Shown here one piece after another: positions 24,301-36,384 of a stretch of DNA of 64,000 nt. A program made the translations under genes and the position numbers. Positions within the stretch are counted from its first letter, which is position 1; each line of letters starts with the position of its first letter. The stretch comes from Akanthomyces muscarius (taxonomy: Eukaryota; Ascomycota; Sordariomycetes; Hypocreales; Cordycipitaceae): NCBI RefSeq assembly GCF_028009165.1, contig NC_079242.1, positions 3,844,001 to 3,908,000 on the forward strand, read 5' to 3'. Below the pieces are notes generated by a model. That model was not told the DNA's origin, searched no databases, and saw only the letters and a list, made by a program, of their open reading frames with translations.

Positions 24301-27300
24301 TACCCAGGTGAAAGCTGTGCACCGGCAATGACCAGCTCTCCAAGGCCGTGTCTCATCACCGGGTATCCAGACACCATGACACACGCATCGACGGCTGGAA
24401 GGGCCGTACCGATGTTCCCGCTTCGCGAGTTGGGTTGCAAATTGTTGATGGTAGAATTAATCGCCGTTTCTGCCGGCCCATACACATTGCAAAGGGACAC
24501 ACACGTCAACCACCTGTCGGCGAGAGACTGGGGTAATTTCTCGCCTCCCATGGTTACCACTCGCAAGGTATTCAAGTCCTCAGGCTCCAAAGTGCTTGCA
24601 AAGGTCGGCGTCATTGACGCATGCGTCGCATGTACTTTATTGGCCAATGCAGTGAACGACCCAAGAAGGATGTCTCGAGAAGCAGAAACAAGTGTCCCGC
24701 CGAGCTTCCACGCCGCAAAAACATCTCTGACAAATACATCAAACGTGTACTGTGCGAATTGCAGGTATTGAACATCATCACCAGTCAATTCGATGCCGGC
24801 GTTGATGCGCTCGATGAATGAGTCGATGGATACGCTTGCTGCCTTGTGTGAGATCGGTACACCCTTTGGTGTACCCGTCGTGCCGCTCGTGAAAATAACA
24901 TAGGCAATGTCTGACTCCGAAATTGGACGCGCGCTTAAAGTGGAGGAAGCTTGGAGCTCAGACGGATGCCCGTTGGATTGATTACCCCGCGCGATCAGAT
25001 CCGCGACGTTGACGGCCTCGAATGGGGCCTGAAGCATACCAGACAACTGTGAAGTTGTGGCTTCGCTTGCAAGGATAGTTTCCGTGTTTGCCTTCTCGAT
25101 AAGCAGGCGTTGGCGCAAGGCAGGGTAGCTTGGATCAATGGGACACCACGAAGCGCCGGCCTTCAAGACACCCAAGATGGCAATGTACAGCTCCGGGCAT
25201 TTCTCCATACAAATTGGAACGACATATTTGCCGCCATGCTTCCCCAAGCGACTTGACAAAAACGACGAGACAATGTCGGACCTTGTATCTAACTCTGCGT
25301 ATGTGAGTTGAACTTTGGGACCGCTGGCGGCCAAGTCGTCATAAAATACAAGCGCCGTCGACGAGGGTGACTGGCGGGCTTTGTCGGCAACGCACTCGTG
25401 CAAGAGTTGTCTGCCAAGGTGCGCTTGCTCTTTTACTTGCGGGCGGACGTCAACAATTTGCTGTGGGCTACCAATGGTGGGATCCAAAAATAGACTTTCG
25501 GGATTTGAAATGATGTTCTCAGTGACCGTTGCAAGATCCTGCAGCATCGAGCAGGCTGTCGCATTGTCGAGCAGCGCATACTGGTAGGTTGTTCTGAACT
25601 CTAATACACCAGATGCATGTGGGTAGACCTCAATCATGACGGCCTGATCATTTTGCATGCCAGGATGCTCGACCTTGTCGTATAAGCTTGCGCCTTTGCC
25701 CGTGTTGAGGTACATCTGGAGAGCAAGCGTAGTGTCGTATCGCGCTCCTGTGATGGGTGTGTGAAGGTGCGAAAGACCAGCCGCATTTTGCTTTGTTGCT
25801 TCCAAGAAGACGTCAATATTTTTCTTCTTGTTGGCATCGTCCATGGACACTCGGACGGGGTGAACTGTGAGGACTGGGGCAGAACAGTTGGCCAGGTCGT
25901 CGGTGAAGCGATCCGAGACAACATTGCCAAATGCAATATCACGTTCACCAGTATAGGTGAGCAACACGTATGCCCAAGCTGCCTGAAAAACTGACAGAGG
26001 CGACACCTGCAAAGCCGCAGCTTTACTCGTCACAGTGCTCAGCAGTAATTCGGAGACGAAGCTGAAACCACCACAGCCAAGCTCTGCACTTCCAGGAATG
26101 GTGCTTCGAAGACATGGAAAAGGTGGTGAGGTGAGGCCATCCATGTACGACGCCCAGTACTTGTATGCCCCTTCCCTATCTTGGGAAAAATGTCGACCGA
26201 CCGCGGTGGAAATCCCAGTCCTCTCCGTTACTGGTTGACCGAGGCATTCCCTCTCGACGTCCTCCCAAAGCACAGCTTCTGAGCCACCATCAAAGATAGA
26301 GTGTAGAATGCTGAATATGACGATTGCTCGGCTTGGCGTTTGAAGGACTGACAGACGTCGAGGCGGTTCTTGCAGCGTAATGGCCTTGTTAGCCGCATCT
26401 TGGGCCGTTGTAATAGAATTTTGGATGTCGTCCTCGCCATCTACATAGTACAGGTGAGGTTTGACTATAGCTGCATCATGTTCAGGCGACAAGATGCATT
26501 GCGCAAATGGCGTAAGATCGTCGTCAACGGGGACAAAGACTGTCCGCATAACATCGTATCGAGACAAGACACGGACCCAAGCATCAATGACATCTTGAGC
26601 AATCAAATCCGGCTTCACATAGAAGACAGTGTGCTGAATGTAAGCTTTCAGACCCGGAACTGCTGACGCTCCGTCCACATCGGCAGTGAGGAGGTAGGAG
26701 GCTAAAGTGACGGCCTGAGAGGTGGTTGCCGGCAGGACAGACACCACACTTTGGTTGTCGTATCCCAAAGACTCAATGCATTGGGCTCTGTGCCGTTGTT
26801 CAAAATTCTCGACGAGAGTGTTTACTGCGTTTAAGCTTTCAGATGCCGCCGCGGGCTGTCCCAGCCGTCGTTCAGCTTTGACGTTGAGGTCGCCGAGGTT
26901 GCGGGAGGTGAGTATGTCGGTGACCTGTAGTCCCTCAATGCCAGATTCTCGGAAGATTTGAAGAAGCCTCACAGAACGCAGACTATCGATGCCAAGGGAC
27001 AACAGGGTAGTTCCAGATGTAATGTTGTCCTTTCCCAGGACAGAGACTCTGGAGACGGCGTCAATGACAATGCTCGACAGCGGAGCCGTGTCTTCATCCA
27101 GTGCTGAACTTTGCGCGCTATCGTCGCTGATTAGTCTCATTCCTGAGCTCTCTGGCGATGCGCAAAGTCGGCTGAGGGTCTTTCGATCCGTCTTGTCACT
27201 GGGTAAGCGAGGCAGTTTGTCGATCATGTAGTATAGTGTCGGGCGCATGTGTGGCTGCAATACGTTTTGCGCTCTTTCTTTGCAACTTTCGATTATTTCC

Positions 27301-29369
27301 TTGTCGCTGTGAGTACCGGTGGGAGAGACGACGGCAACCAATTGAGTTTGTTTCTCATCCGGACCTCCAGTCTTCAACGCCACCACGGCAACAGCGACGA
27401 GAGGGTTCTTCAAGCCGTCTTCGATTTCTCCGAGCTCGACGCGCTTACCCGAAATCTTGACCTGATCAGAGGATAACCGTGCCAGGAATTCCACCTGAGG
27501 GGTACCATCTGGGCCGACGATGACTCTTCCTTTATCGCCCGTTCGGTACAGCTTACCGAAAGGTTCAAGTTCAATAAAAGCGGCGGCAGTCTTTTGGGGG
27601 TCCTTGAGATATCCTATGCTCAGATGCGGTCCGCCCATGGCTATCTCACCCGCGAAACCCATGGGCATGACTGTCTTTGCCTCGGCCAGGTCCAGAATGA
27701 CTAGTGAACATGTTGGCAGTGGCGGGCCGATAAGCGCCACTCGGGTCTTGACTGATACCTTGGGATCCATCGTGCAGAAGATGGTGGTCTCGGTCGGCCC
27801 GTAGCCGTTGATTGAATATGTGTTGCCGTTTTCGATGACTCGATCACCGTCAAAAGCAAAGTTGGTGGCAATCTCTTTCCTCAGCATCTCGCCACCGGTC
27901 CATATCGCGCGAAGGCTAGGAACCCTTTCAGGTCGCAGCAGAGAAGCCAAACTCGGTGTAGTCAAGGTGACGTTCGCATTCAGCTCATTGATTGCTGACT
28001 CTGCATCTGTCAACATCATATTTCTGTCGCACGAGCACAATGTACCTCCGAGGGACAAGGTCGCAAAGACCTCTGTGACAGACATGTCAAACGCTGGGGC
28101 TACCATCTGGAACCAGCGGGTGTTGGATGGCCCTGATTCGAATGAGTGCGATGCGACTGCGATCTGTGCCGCGACGGAGCATATTGCTGCGTCATGCGTA
28201 ATTTGGACACCTTTGGGCTTTCCCGTGGAGCCACTTGTGAAGAGAATGTAGGCAACATCATCTTTAGATATCTCGACGGACGGCAAAAGCCGCGGTGGTG
28301 CGGCGTCGAACTTTTGGTCAGTGATGGTCGCTACATCAATGAAGGTAAATCCGGTGCAAGATTTCATTGAGTTTTGAAACGCTTCCAGAGTCTCGGTAGA
28401 GCCAAGCACAACTTTGGAACCGGTAACCTCCGTCATGTGCTGCAATAGCTCGGGAGGGCAATCGGTCGGAACAGGCGCCACCACGCACCGTGCTTTAAGA
28501 ATACCTAGCCAGGCCATGTACAATTCGACCGATGTATTCAAAGCAACTATTATTATTTTTCCGTCTGGATCCGTATTGATTCCGACTTTCTGTAGGATTT
28601 GCTCAGCCAGAATCGACGACAGGTGATCAAGCTCTCTGTAGGTGAGTTCAGCCCGCCCAGCGGGGTCTAAGAAGTCGACGGCAATTTTTTCAGGATTCTC
28701 TCTAGCTCTTGCCAGAAAAGCGGTATGAAGCAAAGCTGAATTACTTTGTGAGAGCGACCTTGGTAGCCCAAGCTGGCTTTCAAAGTCAGGGGGGGTCATC
28801 AACGGAGGGTGATTGATGACGGATGTGCCTGCGAAGGCCGAGGTCTGGACATCTGTACCCGGTAAAAGTGAAGGGTTCTCTGGCCATCCCATCATGGACA
28901 GAAACGAAGCGCAAAAAGGCTGCAAAAAAGGTTCAGGGACGATATCGAGAGAAAGCCGCAGTGAGTAGCTCGTTTCACTGGCGACGACCAGAAACGGCCT
29001 GTCAGGAAAGTATTCTGAGCCATTTCCACTGCCATCTTGAAGCAGAATTATTCCGAAATCAGATTGACTTTCTTGTGAAGTTGTCGTCAAGGTCAAGTCG
29101 TTTGCTACACGGCTGGCCCCTATGCTGCCAGAATGCTGAATGTTCCCCGCATCGCAGGCGACAAAGTCGAAGGATACCTCGTCGTCGCCGACCTGGTTCA
29201 GTACGAAAGCGGCAAAAAGACGTAGTATTTGGTCTCTGCTCTGCTGTTTCAGGTCCAGGTTGCCGGAGATGGTGTAGTAGTGAGCATCATCGCTTCCGCT
29301 CAACGGCTCTCGCTCCAAATGGCGGAAAGGATGCAAAGCGGCGAATCGAGTGGCGTTTGGCTGATGCAT
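15327..29369 (-). CDS. sidC: Ferricrocin-type siderophore nonribosomal peptide synthetase (SidC/NPS2 type)
   Basis: Multimodular NRPS of 4680 aa in one uninterrupted reading frame. After an N-terminal region of about 200 residues without a clear domain, the order is A1 (about 210-725), T1 (Ser about 795), C1 (880-1300), A2 (1325-1845), T2 (Ser about 1903), C2 (1980-2400), A3 (2445-2945), T3 (Ser about 3015), C3 (3095-3500), T4 (Ser about 3565), C4 (3655-4070), T5 (Ser about 4126), C5 (4210-4680). A-domain cores read [20 protein letters not shown] and [10 protein letters not shown]. All five T domains keep the DS phosphopantetheine site. C-domain cores are LHSIFDG, HHSLYDG, HHSLYDG, HHATYDG and HHTVYDA. 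Three A domains followed by the T-C-T-C tail match SidC/NPS2 enzymes, which make intracellular hexapeptide siderophores such as ferricrocin by reusing modules. Substrates (Gly, Ser/Gly, acyl-hydroxyornithine) are inferred from the family. SreA-type GATA motifs lie upstream. Confidence 0.93.
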   Translation of the reverse strand: MHQPNATRFAALHPFRHLEREPLSGSDDAHYYTISGNLDLKQQSRDQILRLFAAFVLNQVGDDEVSFDFVACDAGNIQHSGSIGASRVANDLTLTTTSQESQSDFGIILLQDGSGNGSEYFPDRPFLVVASETSYSLRLSLDIVPEPFLQPFCASFLSMMGWPENPSLLPGTDVQTSAFAGTSVINHPPLMTPPDFESQLGLPRSLSQSNSALLHTAFLARARENPEKIAVDFLDPAGRAELTYRELDHLSSILAEQILQKVGINTDPDGKIIIVALNTSVELYMAWLGILKARCVVAPVPTDCPPELLQHMTEVTGSKVVLGSTETLEAFQNSMKSCTGFTFIDVATITDQKFDAAPPRLLPSVEISKDDVAYILFTSGSTGKPKGVQITHDAAICSVAAQIAVASHSFESGPSNTRWFQMVAPAFDMSVTEVFATLSLGGTLCSCDRNMMLTDAESAINELNANVTLTTPSLASLLRPERVPSLRAIWTGGEMLRKEIATNFAFDGDRVIENGNTYSINGYGPTETTIFCTMDPKVSVKTRVALIGPPLPTCSLVILDLAEAKTVMPMGFAGEIAMGGPHLSIGYLKDPQKTAAAFIELEPFGKLYRTGDKGRVIVGPDGTPQVEFLARLSSDQVKISGKRVELGEIEDGLKNPLVAVAVVALKTGGPDEKQTQLVAVVSPTGTHSDKEIIESCKERAQNVLQPHMRPTLYYMIDKLPRLPSDKTDRKTLSRLCASPESSGMRLISDDSAQSSALDEDTAPLSSIVIDAVSRVSVLGKDNITSGTTLLSLGIDSLRSVRLLQIFRESGIEGLQVTDILTSRNLGDLNVKAERRLGQPAAASESLNAVNTLVENFEQRHRAQCIESLGYDNQSVVSVLPATTSQAVTLASYLLTADVDGASAVPGLKAYIQHTVFYVKPDLIAQDVIDAWVRVLSRYDVMRTVFVPVDDDLTPFAQCILSPEHDAAIVKPHLYYVDGEDDIQNSITTAQDAANKAITLQEPPRRLSVLQTPSRAIVIFSILHSIFDGGSEAVLWEDVERECLGQPVTERTGISTAVGRHFSQDREGAYKYWASYMDGLTSPPFPCLRSTIPGSAELGCGGFSFVSELLLSTVTSKAAALQVSPLSVFQAAWAYVLLTYTGERDIAFGNVVSDRFTDDLANCSAPVLTVHPVRVSMDDANKKKNIDVFLEATKQNAAGLSHLHTPITGARYDTTLALQMYLNTGKGASLYDKVEHPGMQNDQAVMIEVYPHASGVLEFRTTYQYALLDNATACSMLQDLATVTENIISNPESLFLDPTIGSPQQIVDVRPQVKEQAHLGRQLLHECVADKARQSPSSTALVFYDDLAASGPKVQLTYAELDTRSDIVSSFLSSRLGKHGGKYVVPICMEKCPELYIAILGVLKAGASWCPIDPSYPALRQRLLIEKANTETILASEATTSQLSGMLQAPFEAVNVADLIARGNQSNGHPSELQASSTLSARPISESDIAYVIFTSGTTGTPKGVPISHKAASVSIDSFIERINAGIELTGDDVQYLQFAQYTFDVFVRDVFAAWKLGGTLVSASRDILLGSFTALANKVHATHASMTPTFASTLEPEDLNTLRVVTMGGEKLPQSLADRWLTCVSLCNVYGPAETAINSTINNLQPNSRSGNIGTALPAVDACVMVSGYPVMRHGLGELVIAGAQLSPGYWDSENGNDKKFRWNEFLKCRVYHTGDYVRQLLDGTFDFVGRKDDLVKIRGMRVEMGEISTVCSAAHESVVHAEVILTQLPSSTGDVLVCFIDCGKQDSSQNETSYILETEEAQSIAQSVKRHARTQLPQHMIPDIFIPLRTIPRNQSAKVNRKQLLTILATEWSAEPTSQADAEEVDSEWYSQHQPILDSIRSVAKIFSSSLSKTTTLAEIGVDSIGAIRLSSKLKNVGHTISAVQVLDSATIDDLIGHLSVKSQPNQDWEPFFNEQLESWRPLVANYLDKDPSQLYTLPTTVFQDGMLVETLKSPTLYWGSFAWNVPPTADIEQVRAAWERVCKSHDILRLSLLPTALLEQQEHAKRPESSTMFLQVIHNEVAVSWEESTAEFDDLQLSIKAIRDKFAAAQHNKTFSSPLWQVNILSHQDRKVMVLTIHHSLYDGDMINHLMNDVAAAYTSGKALGERCQAAEALSRLILRTDKSAAAKFWHDCLGPFAQPEDLDDAESSSVEAAPKQIRHRTTEMKSTNLTSKLAALARRLGATSLGPLFRVAFGSMLVEHRESESVLFGEVRSERLMNSRLVDAMAPLSATYPVPFKPGGSLKELVLKQQSLVMEGIRHGPPESTQVRKTLRRGQKEALYPAIFVLHPHNQDGRGSSAPWREIKDVLDPVVDHEFALNVFENGDDTITLSLSVDETLMTSDLQKLFLQQLDALVIAFEAATPDTSLNQLTEQFPSSLLSICSSKVVAQYPPIVGPVSYVETWAKQHPDWKAVEVATHFLDDGRILTEFWNYEQFNQVANQIANLIISFDIAGRAVGVSLDRSLIAFAVIIGILKSGCTYVPIEMSLPADRKSFLLKDSSAALAFVCDDTFDEVELPVDTLLLDVKDKSFLEDVATRDTSNIPDTHPADRDAYLLYTSGSTGAPKGVRVSRQNLSSFSSSWGEFIGDVCPKSLELGGVGKFLNLASRAFDVHIGEMFLAWRFGLCAVTGERLSMLDDLPRTLKELNVTHTGIVPSLLDQTGLLPEDTPHLVYLAVGGEKMTPKTQQIWASSANVSLVNAYGPTEVTVGCTAALILPNSDTRCIGNPLGDSVAHVLVPGADTHVKKGMAGELVFEGSLVANGYLNRPEAKGFCEINGKRMYRTGDIVRMDADNSILFLGRKDEQVKVRGQRLELGEVSEVVRSLSSTESDVVTLLLKHPGTSKQFLVSFLAPLGAPQSEKLQWAQENRQDSLQEACSQTLPAYMVPDFIIPVTMIPLRDTSAKTDAKTLEQLFRSISLGELFGDTSAETDTERQLPSRDLTLAERDMLSVIESVVPRDEGRPVGPASTLFQLGFDSVSAVKLSFTFRRLGYNLPVARLLQNPTVEDLCRMSYEAKSAHGDAPISSKTINEHFGDLERRARKLLQIQGITHIESVRPCMPLQEILVAHTMTHESEAENEYVSHMVFELGPRISIESVKAAWIPVIRNNELLRTCFSRLGDDIVQLVLEDEYSEPRWKHISGRPGELEAQLNSSKKDLANDIVANIDKLPPLRFTTAINDAESTDRSPLFMLSIHHSLYDGASIKLIFEDFEAAYKGQDLVQRPSVLPLLKHIAAQQHNHGDARKYWTDLFREYHPSTDSTVPKSRRSATKTLSASLGGLEGLCSQINTTLSAVNQGAFGYVLSQKLQRDDLVYGVVLSGRSVEVEGIESMAAPCISTIPQRLHLGADGKTLSELVKTTQDRLYTSMGYQYTSLRSLQRWLGISGSLFSSLFSFTRTGPPGNAVDDEPRVLQQVEGEMFLDFELALECEADSATDTVTLRASSTMFETAEELTSLLDEMQSIVSDLLHGQDKLIKVSENSLKKKVETQPEDHHWSPIEEQLRDIVAEFSDCTPIEISRTAPLIKYDIDSITTIRFSKMLRQTGFQVSGADVLRNPSIAKLAAHIEHKHNTSGAASGLATQGSVGKSVDTPIEKYWSKDMISGSTTESLNDVVAVYPLTPLQAGMVTATVMMDPSLYSHHHVVELPQGIDNAKAKAAWFSLVAKHDILRTSFHETKGPRAQLVGAVHQNPVPNWSEVEVADSVQAAIDNVTGRTRFVNIASFERPPVGATVVRGPQHAVLVVSLHHATYDGVSIGFIFNDLWALMHDSDVPERKPFYEFATAIQAAASESASFWVDSLAGYHGVAASEPSQNKITARTVELTQDVSLLEKWCAEEGVTVQTICQLAVGKAIGAHTKSRDVVMGQVHAARLVLPGADEVAGPMLNTVPLRICLKEGSFSNSRYLRDLQALQNDALEHVHASLSDIQQLWRQTDAHNEQLFEVLFVFRRGEDSEEPKWPASPEQPEGEQKALPPSQYDLVVEIHQNGDDTLQLQVYSKLSEEITDDVVRLLVESYESVQKRADERAIASPGLLAELPAPGLATANEATPAAYNLDATERYLSSLIKILSETTDNSSEKMDAHTSIFSLGVDSIVAIRVAGACRRAQIPLTTMDILRNAKLGKLCEVALAKATRQDSARETPAGAEVTVSSVDREIRQQALSKLGKKPEDVQDVLPVLAGQEFHLALWLRSGKTLYEPTWVFRTTSELQVDRLRSAWVSLIQRNDSLRTCFAQVKPTVAVQVILRPNAAQAAESFTVLQVPESSDLETFVKAEISKLYRRPSSLYDPPVHLCLVRGGARGDAVLMRMHHTVYDAWSVGILVDDLTRLYRGDAQEAQPAALSFSKFVETTLKDLRANNEQEFWKKALQGCEPTVLEPRTAIKEDAPRQRRPFVVFDCDETSKAALEAAARAYGVTVQCLIVVAFGRMLADTTNARCSPVFGYYTAGRSSEMDGMDRLASPTVNMLPIGVPENLIKEHESDKTSATREALQGMQEKMHARSGYEQSRLRDVMEWAATATATQAAAAAGSRLFNTHLNILWNDEIMLKSSGASQGDAILQPWPLGVPSDYASVEPLTAQSSVEGLDTSVVTTEAVYADVGVSPETGNVAVGIGGHASLRDVEGLKDMAGIFAKRLAELVERSSREMEV

Positions 29370-29694
29370 GGCTGTTTAATAACGGCCTTTGTCGGACGTT
29401 GGAGTGAAATTTCGTGATTCGCTTCGAGCGGAAGCAGCCTGATTGATTACTTTTGGGGGCCTCTTCTCTACTCATAGTATCTAACAGCTCTCTGTGTGCA
29501 CACCTCTTATAAGCAGCCTTGCTTTCGCCATCGCATCGTCTCGGCGCCTTTCCTTGTCCTCACACCAAGTGGAGGCATACTCGGAGCTAGTTTGGGGACC
29601 TTGACGCCAAGAGCCTAGGGTGTGAAGAGTTTTTTTCAGCAACTGATCCGCACTCGTCAGCGCATGCATACATTCCGTTCCTTGATGCTCTAGC

Positions 29695-29703
29695 TTATCA
29701 GAT
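29695..29703 (-). promoter_or_regulatory. SreA-type GATA site 1
   Basis: TTATCAGAT on the plus strand reads ATCTGATAA on the minus strand, an exact match to ATCWGATAA, the consensus bound by the iron-responsive GATA repressors SreA/Urbs1/Sre. It lies about 330 bp upstream of the NRPS start codon. Binding is inferred. Confidence 0.65.
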
Positions 29704-29894
29704 CCATTTACAGAGCCACAACAAGCACTAGAGACGCAACTGCCGGGTACAATTGCCCCGCCCGAGAATCTGCGAGAAGAGCTGGCAGCTGGGAAGGGAG
29801 AGAGAAAAGCCCTCATCAAGCCGGGGGGGGCCTTGGCGCAAAGGTTGCACGGTGGATCTGGCTTCTTTTCCTGTCTCATCAGCTGATGCGTTGT

Positions 29895-29903
29895 TTATCA
29901 GAT
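29895..29903 (-). promoter_or_regulatory. SreA-type GATA site 2 (first of a pair)
   Basis: Exact ATCTGATAA on the minus strand, about 530 bp upstream of the NRPS and 470 bp upstream of the ABC transporter start codon. It forms a direct-repeat pair with the site that starts 16 bp further on. Confidence 0.7.
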
Positions 29904-29910
29904 GCGAATT

Positions 29911-29919
29911 TTATCAGAT
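29911..29919 (-). promoter_or_regulatory. SreA-type GATA site 3 (second of a pair)
   Basis: Exact ATCTGATAA on the minus strand, separated from site 2 by 7 bp. The same orientation and a 16-bp spacing would suit cooperative binding by a two-finger GATA repressor, which is inference. Confidence 0.7.
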
Positions 29920-30371
29920 CCGCTTCATAAAAAGCGGCCGCCAGGGCAAGGCAGCGCCCGGGAGCGGACGTGGACTCACGGCCGACCGCAACTAACGTAC
30001 CCCTGCTAATTAAGCAGCCATTTAAGCTCACAAATGCCGAGCAACTGTAATTACCAGTAATACGCACAACCCACACGAGGCTCCAACAAGCTGAGCAGAG
30101 CGGGGAAAGGATAGCACAAAAGAAAAAGAAAAATGCACGCAGGCAATCCTTGCTAGAAGCGGCAGCCCCAACCGGTAACTAAAACCAGATCAACGGACCA
30201 CGAGTCTCCGGGCCACCACTTCGGACTCCGACAGGCTGCCGTCACTCTGCTAAAAATAAGGCCTTGAAGGCGCTGATCCTTCATTGCATACCTTGCATCA
30301 ACCTGCGCGACAGTCTTTCGTTGCTTGTTGACTTCAGCACCGTTGCCTTTCTACGCAACACATCGACAAAG

Positions 30372-33300
30372 ATGGGCGGCCCAGCAGAAGACAAGATGGC
30401 TGTCAAAAAGGTAAGTCAACAATCGAATGCTCGCAGGATGTGCTAGCAACTCAGCAATCACGATGCTGATACGGTTCCCTCCGCAGCGATCGCAGTCGGC
30501 TTTCGGTTACCTTCGACTGCTGGTTTCGGTCAATCCCAAGCCCTTGGACTATGTGCTGCTTGCCTTTGGCGTTTTGGCGTCCATGGCTGCCGGCGTCCCG
30601 TTCCCCATCATGTCCCTGATCTTCGGTCAGTTGGTCGACCAGCTCAACAGCGCCTCGTGCGCCGCCAGCGAGCAGAAGCCCGTCAACTCCCAAGAGAGCG
30701 CCATCTCCGACAAGGTCCTCCTCACCGTCTACATTGCCATTGCCAACTTTATCCTGATTTACGTCGCCACCGGCGCCTGGACCATCTTTGGCGAGCGCCT
30801 CGTGCGCCGACTTCGGTACGCCTATCTCCAGTCCCTCCTGCGGCAGGAGGTGGCCTTTTTCGAGACGTGCCCCGCGGGCGAGGTCGCCGCCCGTCTGGAC
30901 GGCGACCTCTCCACCATCCAATCCGGCGTGTCTGAAAAGGTCGGCATCGTCATCCAGAGCATCTCGTACTTTTGCACCGCCTACATTGTGGGCTTCACCA
31001 TCGACGCGCCCCTGACGGGCATGCTGGCGAGCGTCGTACCGGCCTTTTTGCTTATGGCGTACTTCGGCGGCCGCTTCACGAAAAAGTACACGGGGCAGGT
31101 CAACTCGACCCTGGCACCGGCCATTGCGCTGGCCTCCGAGTCAATTGCCAACATGAAGCTCATCAAGGCCTTTCGCGCCAGCGGCAGGATTCAGCGCATC
31201 TTTGAGAGCCAGCTGGTGGCGGCAAGGAGACCGGGCGTGGGCAAGCTGCTGACGGCCGCGATTCAGGTTGGCTTGCTTTACTTTATTGCCTTTTCTTCCA
31301 ATGCTCTGGCAATTTCGCAGGGTGGAAGACAAGTTGCCGATACGATTGAGACCGGGTCTGGCGTGACTTTGGGAGCTGTCTACACGGTCATGATGAGTCT
31401 GATTGATGGTAAGCCGTATTGTGACTTGGCAGAAGTTGACCATTATTACTAACTAGAACAGCATCATATATCATCAGCCAAATTGCCCCTTTTGCCACCA
31501 TTTTCGCCTCGGCATCCGGCGCAGCAGACAAGATTCTCGACACGGTCCATCGCAAGCCTCAAATCGATTCCTCCAAGGCTGCCGACGGCCAGGTCCTGAG
31601 CAAGATCGAAGGCGAAGTTGAGTTCCGCAACGTCGACTTTAGCTACCCGAGCCGTCCCGAAGCAAAAGTACACGACAACTTCAACCTGGTCATCCCCGCC
31701 GGCAAGATGACAGGCATCGTCGGCGGCTCCGGCTGCGGCAAGTCCACCATTGCGGCGCTGATCCAGCGCTTCTACGACCCCGAGCAAGGCCAGGTCCTGA
31801 TTGACGGGCACGACATGCGCGACCTGCAGCTGCGATCTCTCCGCAGCCACATGGGCTACGTCGAGCAGGAGGTGGTTCTGTTTGATCGCTCCATCATGGA
31901 GAATATCGCGCATGGACTGATTGGTTCCTCGGAGCCAGAGCATGAGCCGCTGCAGCGACTAGTCGTCGACGGCGACATTGCAGAGCTCGCAGACAGAGTT
32001 GTGGAAGGCGGTGACCTGGACACGCTCGTGGCGCACTCGCCGAAGCTTCGCGAGCTCTTGTCCATGATCCGCGTCGCAGCCACCCGAGCCGGTTTGGACA
32101 ACTTTGTCGTCGAGCTCGACCATGGGCTGGCCACAAACGTCGGCGCGGGCGGTGGCCGGCTGAGCGGTGGGCAGAAGCAGCGTGTGGCGCTTGCTCGTGC
32201 TCTGATTCTCATGCCTTCTATTCTGATCCTGGACGAGGCTACCGCTGCACTGGATTCAAGCACCGAAGCTCAGATCATGGACTCCATCCACAACCTGCCG
32301 GGCGAGAGGACCATCATCTGCGTGGCCCATCGTCTGAGCACGGTGAAGCGAGCTGATAACATTGTCGTCCTGGGGCCCGGAGGTGTGATTCTCGATTCTG
32401 GCAACTACTCAACCCTCATAAACTCTGGTGGCACATTTGCGTCCATGGTCCAGTCTCAAGCCATGACCGCCACGGATGAAGATGAGAGACGTAGCTCAGA
32501 TGCCATTGAACCTGCCAAGTCTGAAAAGATTCTCGAAAAGTTGCCCCTCGTCAGCGAGGGAGAGCCCGACAAGATGGCCGCCGACAAGACAGTCGATGCA
32601 GAACCAACACCTACCGAAGAGAAGCAGGTCGCAAAGCCCGAGGCAAACATGAGCACAATCTCCATCTTCTTCGGAATCATGAAGATCGAAGGTGTCCGAC
32701 ACCGTGTCGCCGCCCTCGTCGGCCTCTGCGCCTCCATCGTCGTCGGCGGCGCCCACGCCGGCGAGGCCGTCATCTTCGGCAACGCCGTGGAGAACCTCTC
32801 CTACTGCCGCGCGCCGGGCAAGGTCCGCGACGGCGCCGCTCTGTTTGGTCTGCTCTTCTTCGTCCTCGCCATTGCCGAGTTCATTGCCAACTCGCTCTCG
32901 GCGGCCAGCTTCGGCTACGTCTCCGACCGGCTGGTCAACAACATCCGCCGTTACACGCTGCGCGCCCTGCTCCGCCGCGACCTCGAGTGGCACGAGGGCG
33001 GGGGCCGGACGCACGGCGCCCTCATCGGCTACTTCACCGCCGACGCCACGGCCATGAGCGGGCTGACGGGCACCATCCTGGGTGTCTCTGTCTCTGTGCT
33101 CGTGACGCTGCTCGGCGGCATCATCCTGGGCAACGTGGTGGCATGGAAGATTTCGCTGGTCCTGACGGCCTGCGTGCCTCTCATCTTCATGTCTGGTTTC
33201 CTTCGGCTTCGTCTCCAGGCGCGCTTCGCAGCCCGTCATGCCAAGGCGTTCCGCGACTCGGTGTCCACGGCGACCGAGTCGGTCACCCAGATCAAGACTG

Positions 33301-34544
33301 TGTCTGCCTTTTCTCTACAAGAGGAGGTTTTACACACGTTTCAGCGGTCTCTCAGAGGTCCCTACAAGGCCACGCTTCAGTCCATCGCGTTTGGCAACCT
33401 GTGGCTCGCTGGCGCCTTCAGCATCGGCAGCCTGGTCAAAGCCCTGGCCTTTTGGTGGGGTGGTCGCCTCATCGCCCGCGGCGACATTTCGCAGACTGCC
33501 TTCTTCATCAGTATGGTCTCTCTACTATCTGCTGCGCAAACCAGTGGGCAGCTGTTCAGTTTGAGTCCGGACGTCACCAAGGCGGTTGTGGCTGCGCGTC
33601 GCGTATTTGCCCTCATTTGCCCCGATGGCAAGGTCGATCGTCTTAAAGCTCAGCCGTTGCAGCCGCAGGTCGACAGCGAAAAGAGTCTTACCCCTCACTC
33701 TGGTCCCAGCGGTCCCCGCGAGGGAGTCGCCGTCAGTCTCGAGAATGTCTGCTTCTCGTACCCAAAGAGTCCGGATCATATGATTGTGCGGGATCTGTCA
33801 TTGGACATTCCCGCAGGATCGTTTGCGGCTTTTGTCGGCACCAGTGGTGCTGGCAAGTCGACAATTCTGTCTTTAATTGGAGGATTATACAAGTCGACAA
33901 CAGGCAAGGTGTCGCTGGATGGTTTTGATATTGGCCGACGTCACGAGGGCACAGCCGACGAGGACCCCATGCAGTATGACGGAGAAGATGACCAAGAACC
34001 TTTGCCGGTATGGGATGACATGGCCCTCGTGCCCCAGAATCCCACTCTCTTCTCGGGTACTCTCACCTTCAACATTAACATCGGCAGCCGCAACGGACGA
34101 GATGCAACCGCAGCCGACATCGAGCGCGCTGCCCGAATGGCCAATATCCATGATGTGGTCAACGACCTTCCCTTGAAATACGAGACCCCTTGCGGTCCAT
34201 CAGGCTCTCAGGTCTTCTCTGGCGGCCAGAAGCAAAGACTCTGCATTGCCCGCGCGCTTATTCGCAACCCGCGCCTCTTGTTGCTAGACGAGCCGAGCAG
34301 TGCCATGGACACGGAGAGCGAGCGCCTCTTTGAGCAGACTCTGGAAGATGTCATGAAGCCCGACGACCAAGGAAGAAGACGCGTCACGGTTGTGACGATT
34401 GCCCATAGACTACGCACAATCATGAAGGCGGACAAGATCTTTGTCATAGATCATGGCGAGATTCTTGACGCGGGAACACACAGCGAGCTTCTGGCGCGAT
34501 GCGAAAAGTACCGCCAAGATGTTATGCATCAGACACTCAACTGA
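30372..34544 (+). CDS. ABC transporter, full-size B type (TMD-NBD-TMD-NBD), siderophore-locus
   Basis: Predicted membrane ATPase of 1347 residues. Exons are 30372-30410, 30487-31408 and 31462-34544. Order: first transmembrane domain (about 25-330), NBD1 with Walker A GGSGCGKST (about 408), signature LSGGQKQR (about 554) and Walker B ILILDEAT (about 574), a charged linker, second transmembrane domain (about 740-1050), NBD2 with Walker A GTSGAGKST (about 1112), signature FSGGQKQR (about 1237) and Walker B LLLLDEPS (about 1258). Both NBDs carry extra sequence between Walker A and the signature: some 45 residues after IAHGLIG in NBD1 and about 25 acidic residues after FDIGRR in NBD2. It is divergent from the NRPS gene and shares a promoter with GATA sites, much as the ABC gene sitT accompanies the NRPS gene sidD in Aspergillus fumigatus. 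Transport of siderophore, precursor or breakdown product is inferred; a general multidrug exporter is the alternative. Confidence 0.88.
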
Positions 34545-36384
34545 ACAACCAAAAGTAATGGATATTGTAATTGCATAGTGGGGGAGATTTTATAGAATAG
34601 TAATTCATGCTAAACTGGCTGTATTTGATTTTGAACCCCCCTCGCCCTGCACCAACATGTACTTGCTTCTTCTCTGCCCAGTTTTGCCTGTCGACAATAA
34701 TTTGCAGCAGAACTGTCATACGATGAGACAGCTTCAGCTTCCGAGTTATTCTCTCGAGGGAAATATCAGGCTGGCTAGTGTGTCACCGCGGTCCACACAC
34801 AGGCGCGCGGAGTGGCGAGTCAGTCGCATGCCCAGCCCATGGTCGCCGAGAGGAACAAAGAGCAGCGTCGCCGACCGCCGCAACCGCCTCAACATACCAG
34901 ATCGAGCTGCTTCCAATAGATGGAGCTAAAGAGAGCAAGCGCAAACAATCAATCTCTTGGCTGCACTCGTGACTGACCTCGGGGTCCGGCGGCTGAAGAT
35001 TTATAAAAAACAAAAAAAAAAAAAACAATCACTTTTTGCTTATGGAACTGCCGACTTAGCCGGGATCCCGGGTTGGGCCAAGCATCCAAGCCAAGCAACC
35101 AAGGTTCAGAGACCAATATTACCAGTACAGCAAGCGGAGCCGAACAAGACTGCTCGGAAATGCTCGGACATTTCCAAAGTGGAGGGAGAGTGAGGGGTGG
35201 CCCAACCGTACAGTTTATTCGCCAGCCAATATAATTCAGCTTGCGGCCACACCTGCCTAGGATCAGATTAGATAAGATCATCTGATAAATCATCTTTGCC
35301 TAATGTGGTTGGTTGAGCGCGGAGCCCAAAGCCTCAGCTGGTTGCATGAGGCATTTTCTCCTTTTTTAATTTTTTTTTGGTCTGCAAAGCAAACCCCTGT
35401 CCGTTGGCATTTTGATTTTCAGCTATTTGCTTGGCACGCGTGGCGCCCGCTCCAATCTTGCGAGGCTTTGTGTGTCCCCCGTCGCTATTCAGAAGTGGAG
35501 GGGAAATGGTCGTGTGCGGGTGGTTGGGCATGCAAGCAGGGTGGCTGCAGACGAGGCTCTGGCCCCCGCTGCTCTGTGCTCTGTGCACTGTGCACTATAG
35601 ATTTTGAAATTTTCACTCGCCGAGTTCCCTCATTTTTGAGAAGCAGCCGCTCAGCCAAGTAGACGCCGTCACACCGTGACAGTTATTTTGCTAGTAAACA
35701 TGCCTTTTTTTTTCTTTTGGCTTCTTTGGACTTGAATTTGACCGTCAAGCGTCTCCCGTAAATGCCTTTCTGCCTTCGTCCAGTGGTTCTTCAGCACCGC
35801 TGCTAATAAGGAGCTGCATAGTAAGCCTATACTAAATGCTGCCGTCTCCGAAAATTCGAGGCAGGCCTGCGTTCGCTATGTGACCACGCAACCACGGCGT
35901 GGCCCATCCTCGGCTATGACCGATCCTTTGTGGATTTTCTTCCGTTCGGGTCAAATAGCATCAATAAATCGAAGTAAAAGAGACAGAAAATCTTTCAGGT
36001 CATCGCTCCAAGCCCTGACACAGCCGTGCCAAGCGTGAGGCGATTCCCCACGCAACGGTTTAGTCCGCAAACCACATGCCACCCTGGCAAAGCCTGCCAC
36101 CTGCACAGGAGTCCAGACCTCCGCGGTGGGAAGTGAATGGGTAATGTGATATGCGAACCATTTTCGGAAGGAAACCCGCTTCTTCGCGCAACAACGGGGA
36201 CCTTGTCTGCAGCACCCTGCAGACCATTTATACCCTGCAACCCCCAAAAAGTCTAGCACGTTTAAATAAGTAGACGTGACTCTGCCATCTTTTTTTTTTT
36301 TTTGCAACCCTCTCCAAGGCGCTAGGAAGAAAGAAGAAAACTTTCATCTTTCGTTCTGCTGCTGGGTTTCTCTCTTTAGACAAG
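34545..36384. promoter_or_regulatory. Intergenic region with MFS promoter and GATA cluster
   Basis: A 1.84-kb spacer between the ABC and MFS genes. It holds a cluster of GATA elements (35262-35288) and CCAAT boxes at 35113, 35226 and 35452. Short A and T runs occur near 35015 and 36290. ORFs are short and unrecognised. Confidence 0.55.
35262..35288 (+). promoter_or_regulatory. GATA-element cluster (SreA-type) upstream of the MFS gene
   Basis: Within 27 bp there are ATCAGATTA (one mismatch to ATCWGATAA), AGATAA, and an exact ATCTGATAA at 35280-35288. A CCAAT box is 36 bp to the left. The cluster lies about 1.1 kb upstream of the MFS start codon and 0.7 kb downstream of the ABC stop codon, so assignment to the MFS promoter is likely but not certain. 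Confidence 0.6.

Larger units (their letters stand above)
29370..30371. promoter_or_regulatory. Divergent promoter shared by the NRPS and ABC transporter genes
   Basis: This 1-kb region separates the start codons of two divergently transcribed genes with a likely common role. It contains three exact TTATCAGAT sites (reverse complement of the SreA-type iron-repressor motif ATCWGATAA), described separately. I saw no CCAAT box inside it by eye. No credible ORF is present. Confidence 0.75.

Noticed and set aside
32496..33239. A 247-codon minus-strand ORF within the ABC transporter gene
   Set aside because: Antisense shadow of a conserved coding exon without any domain.
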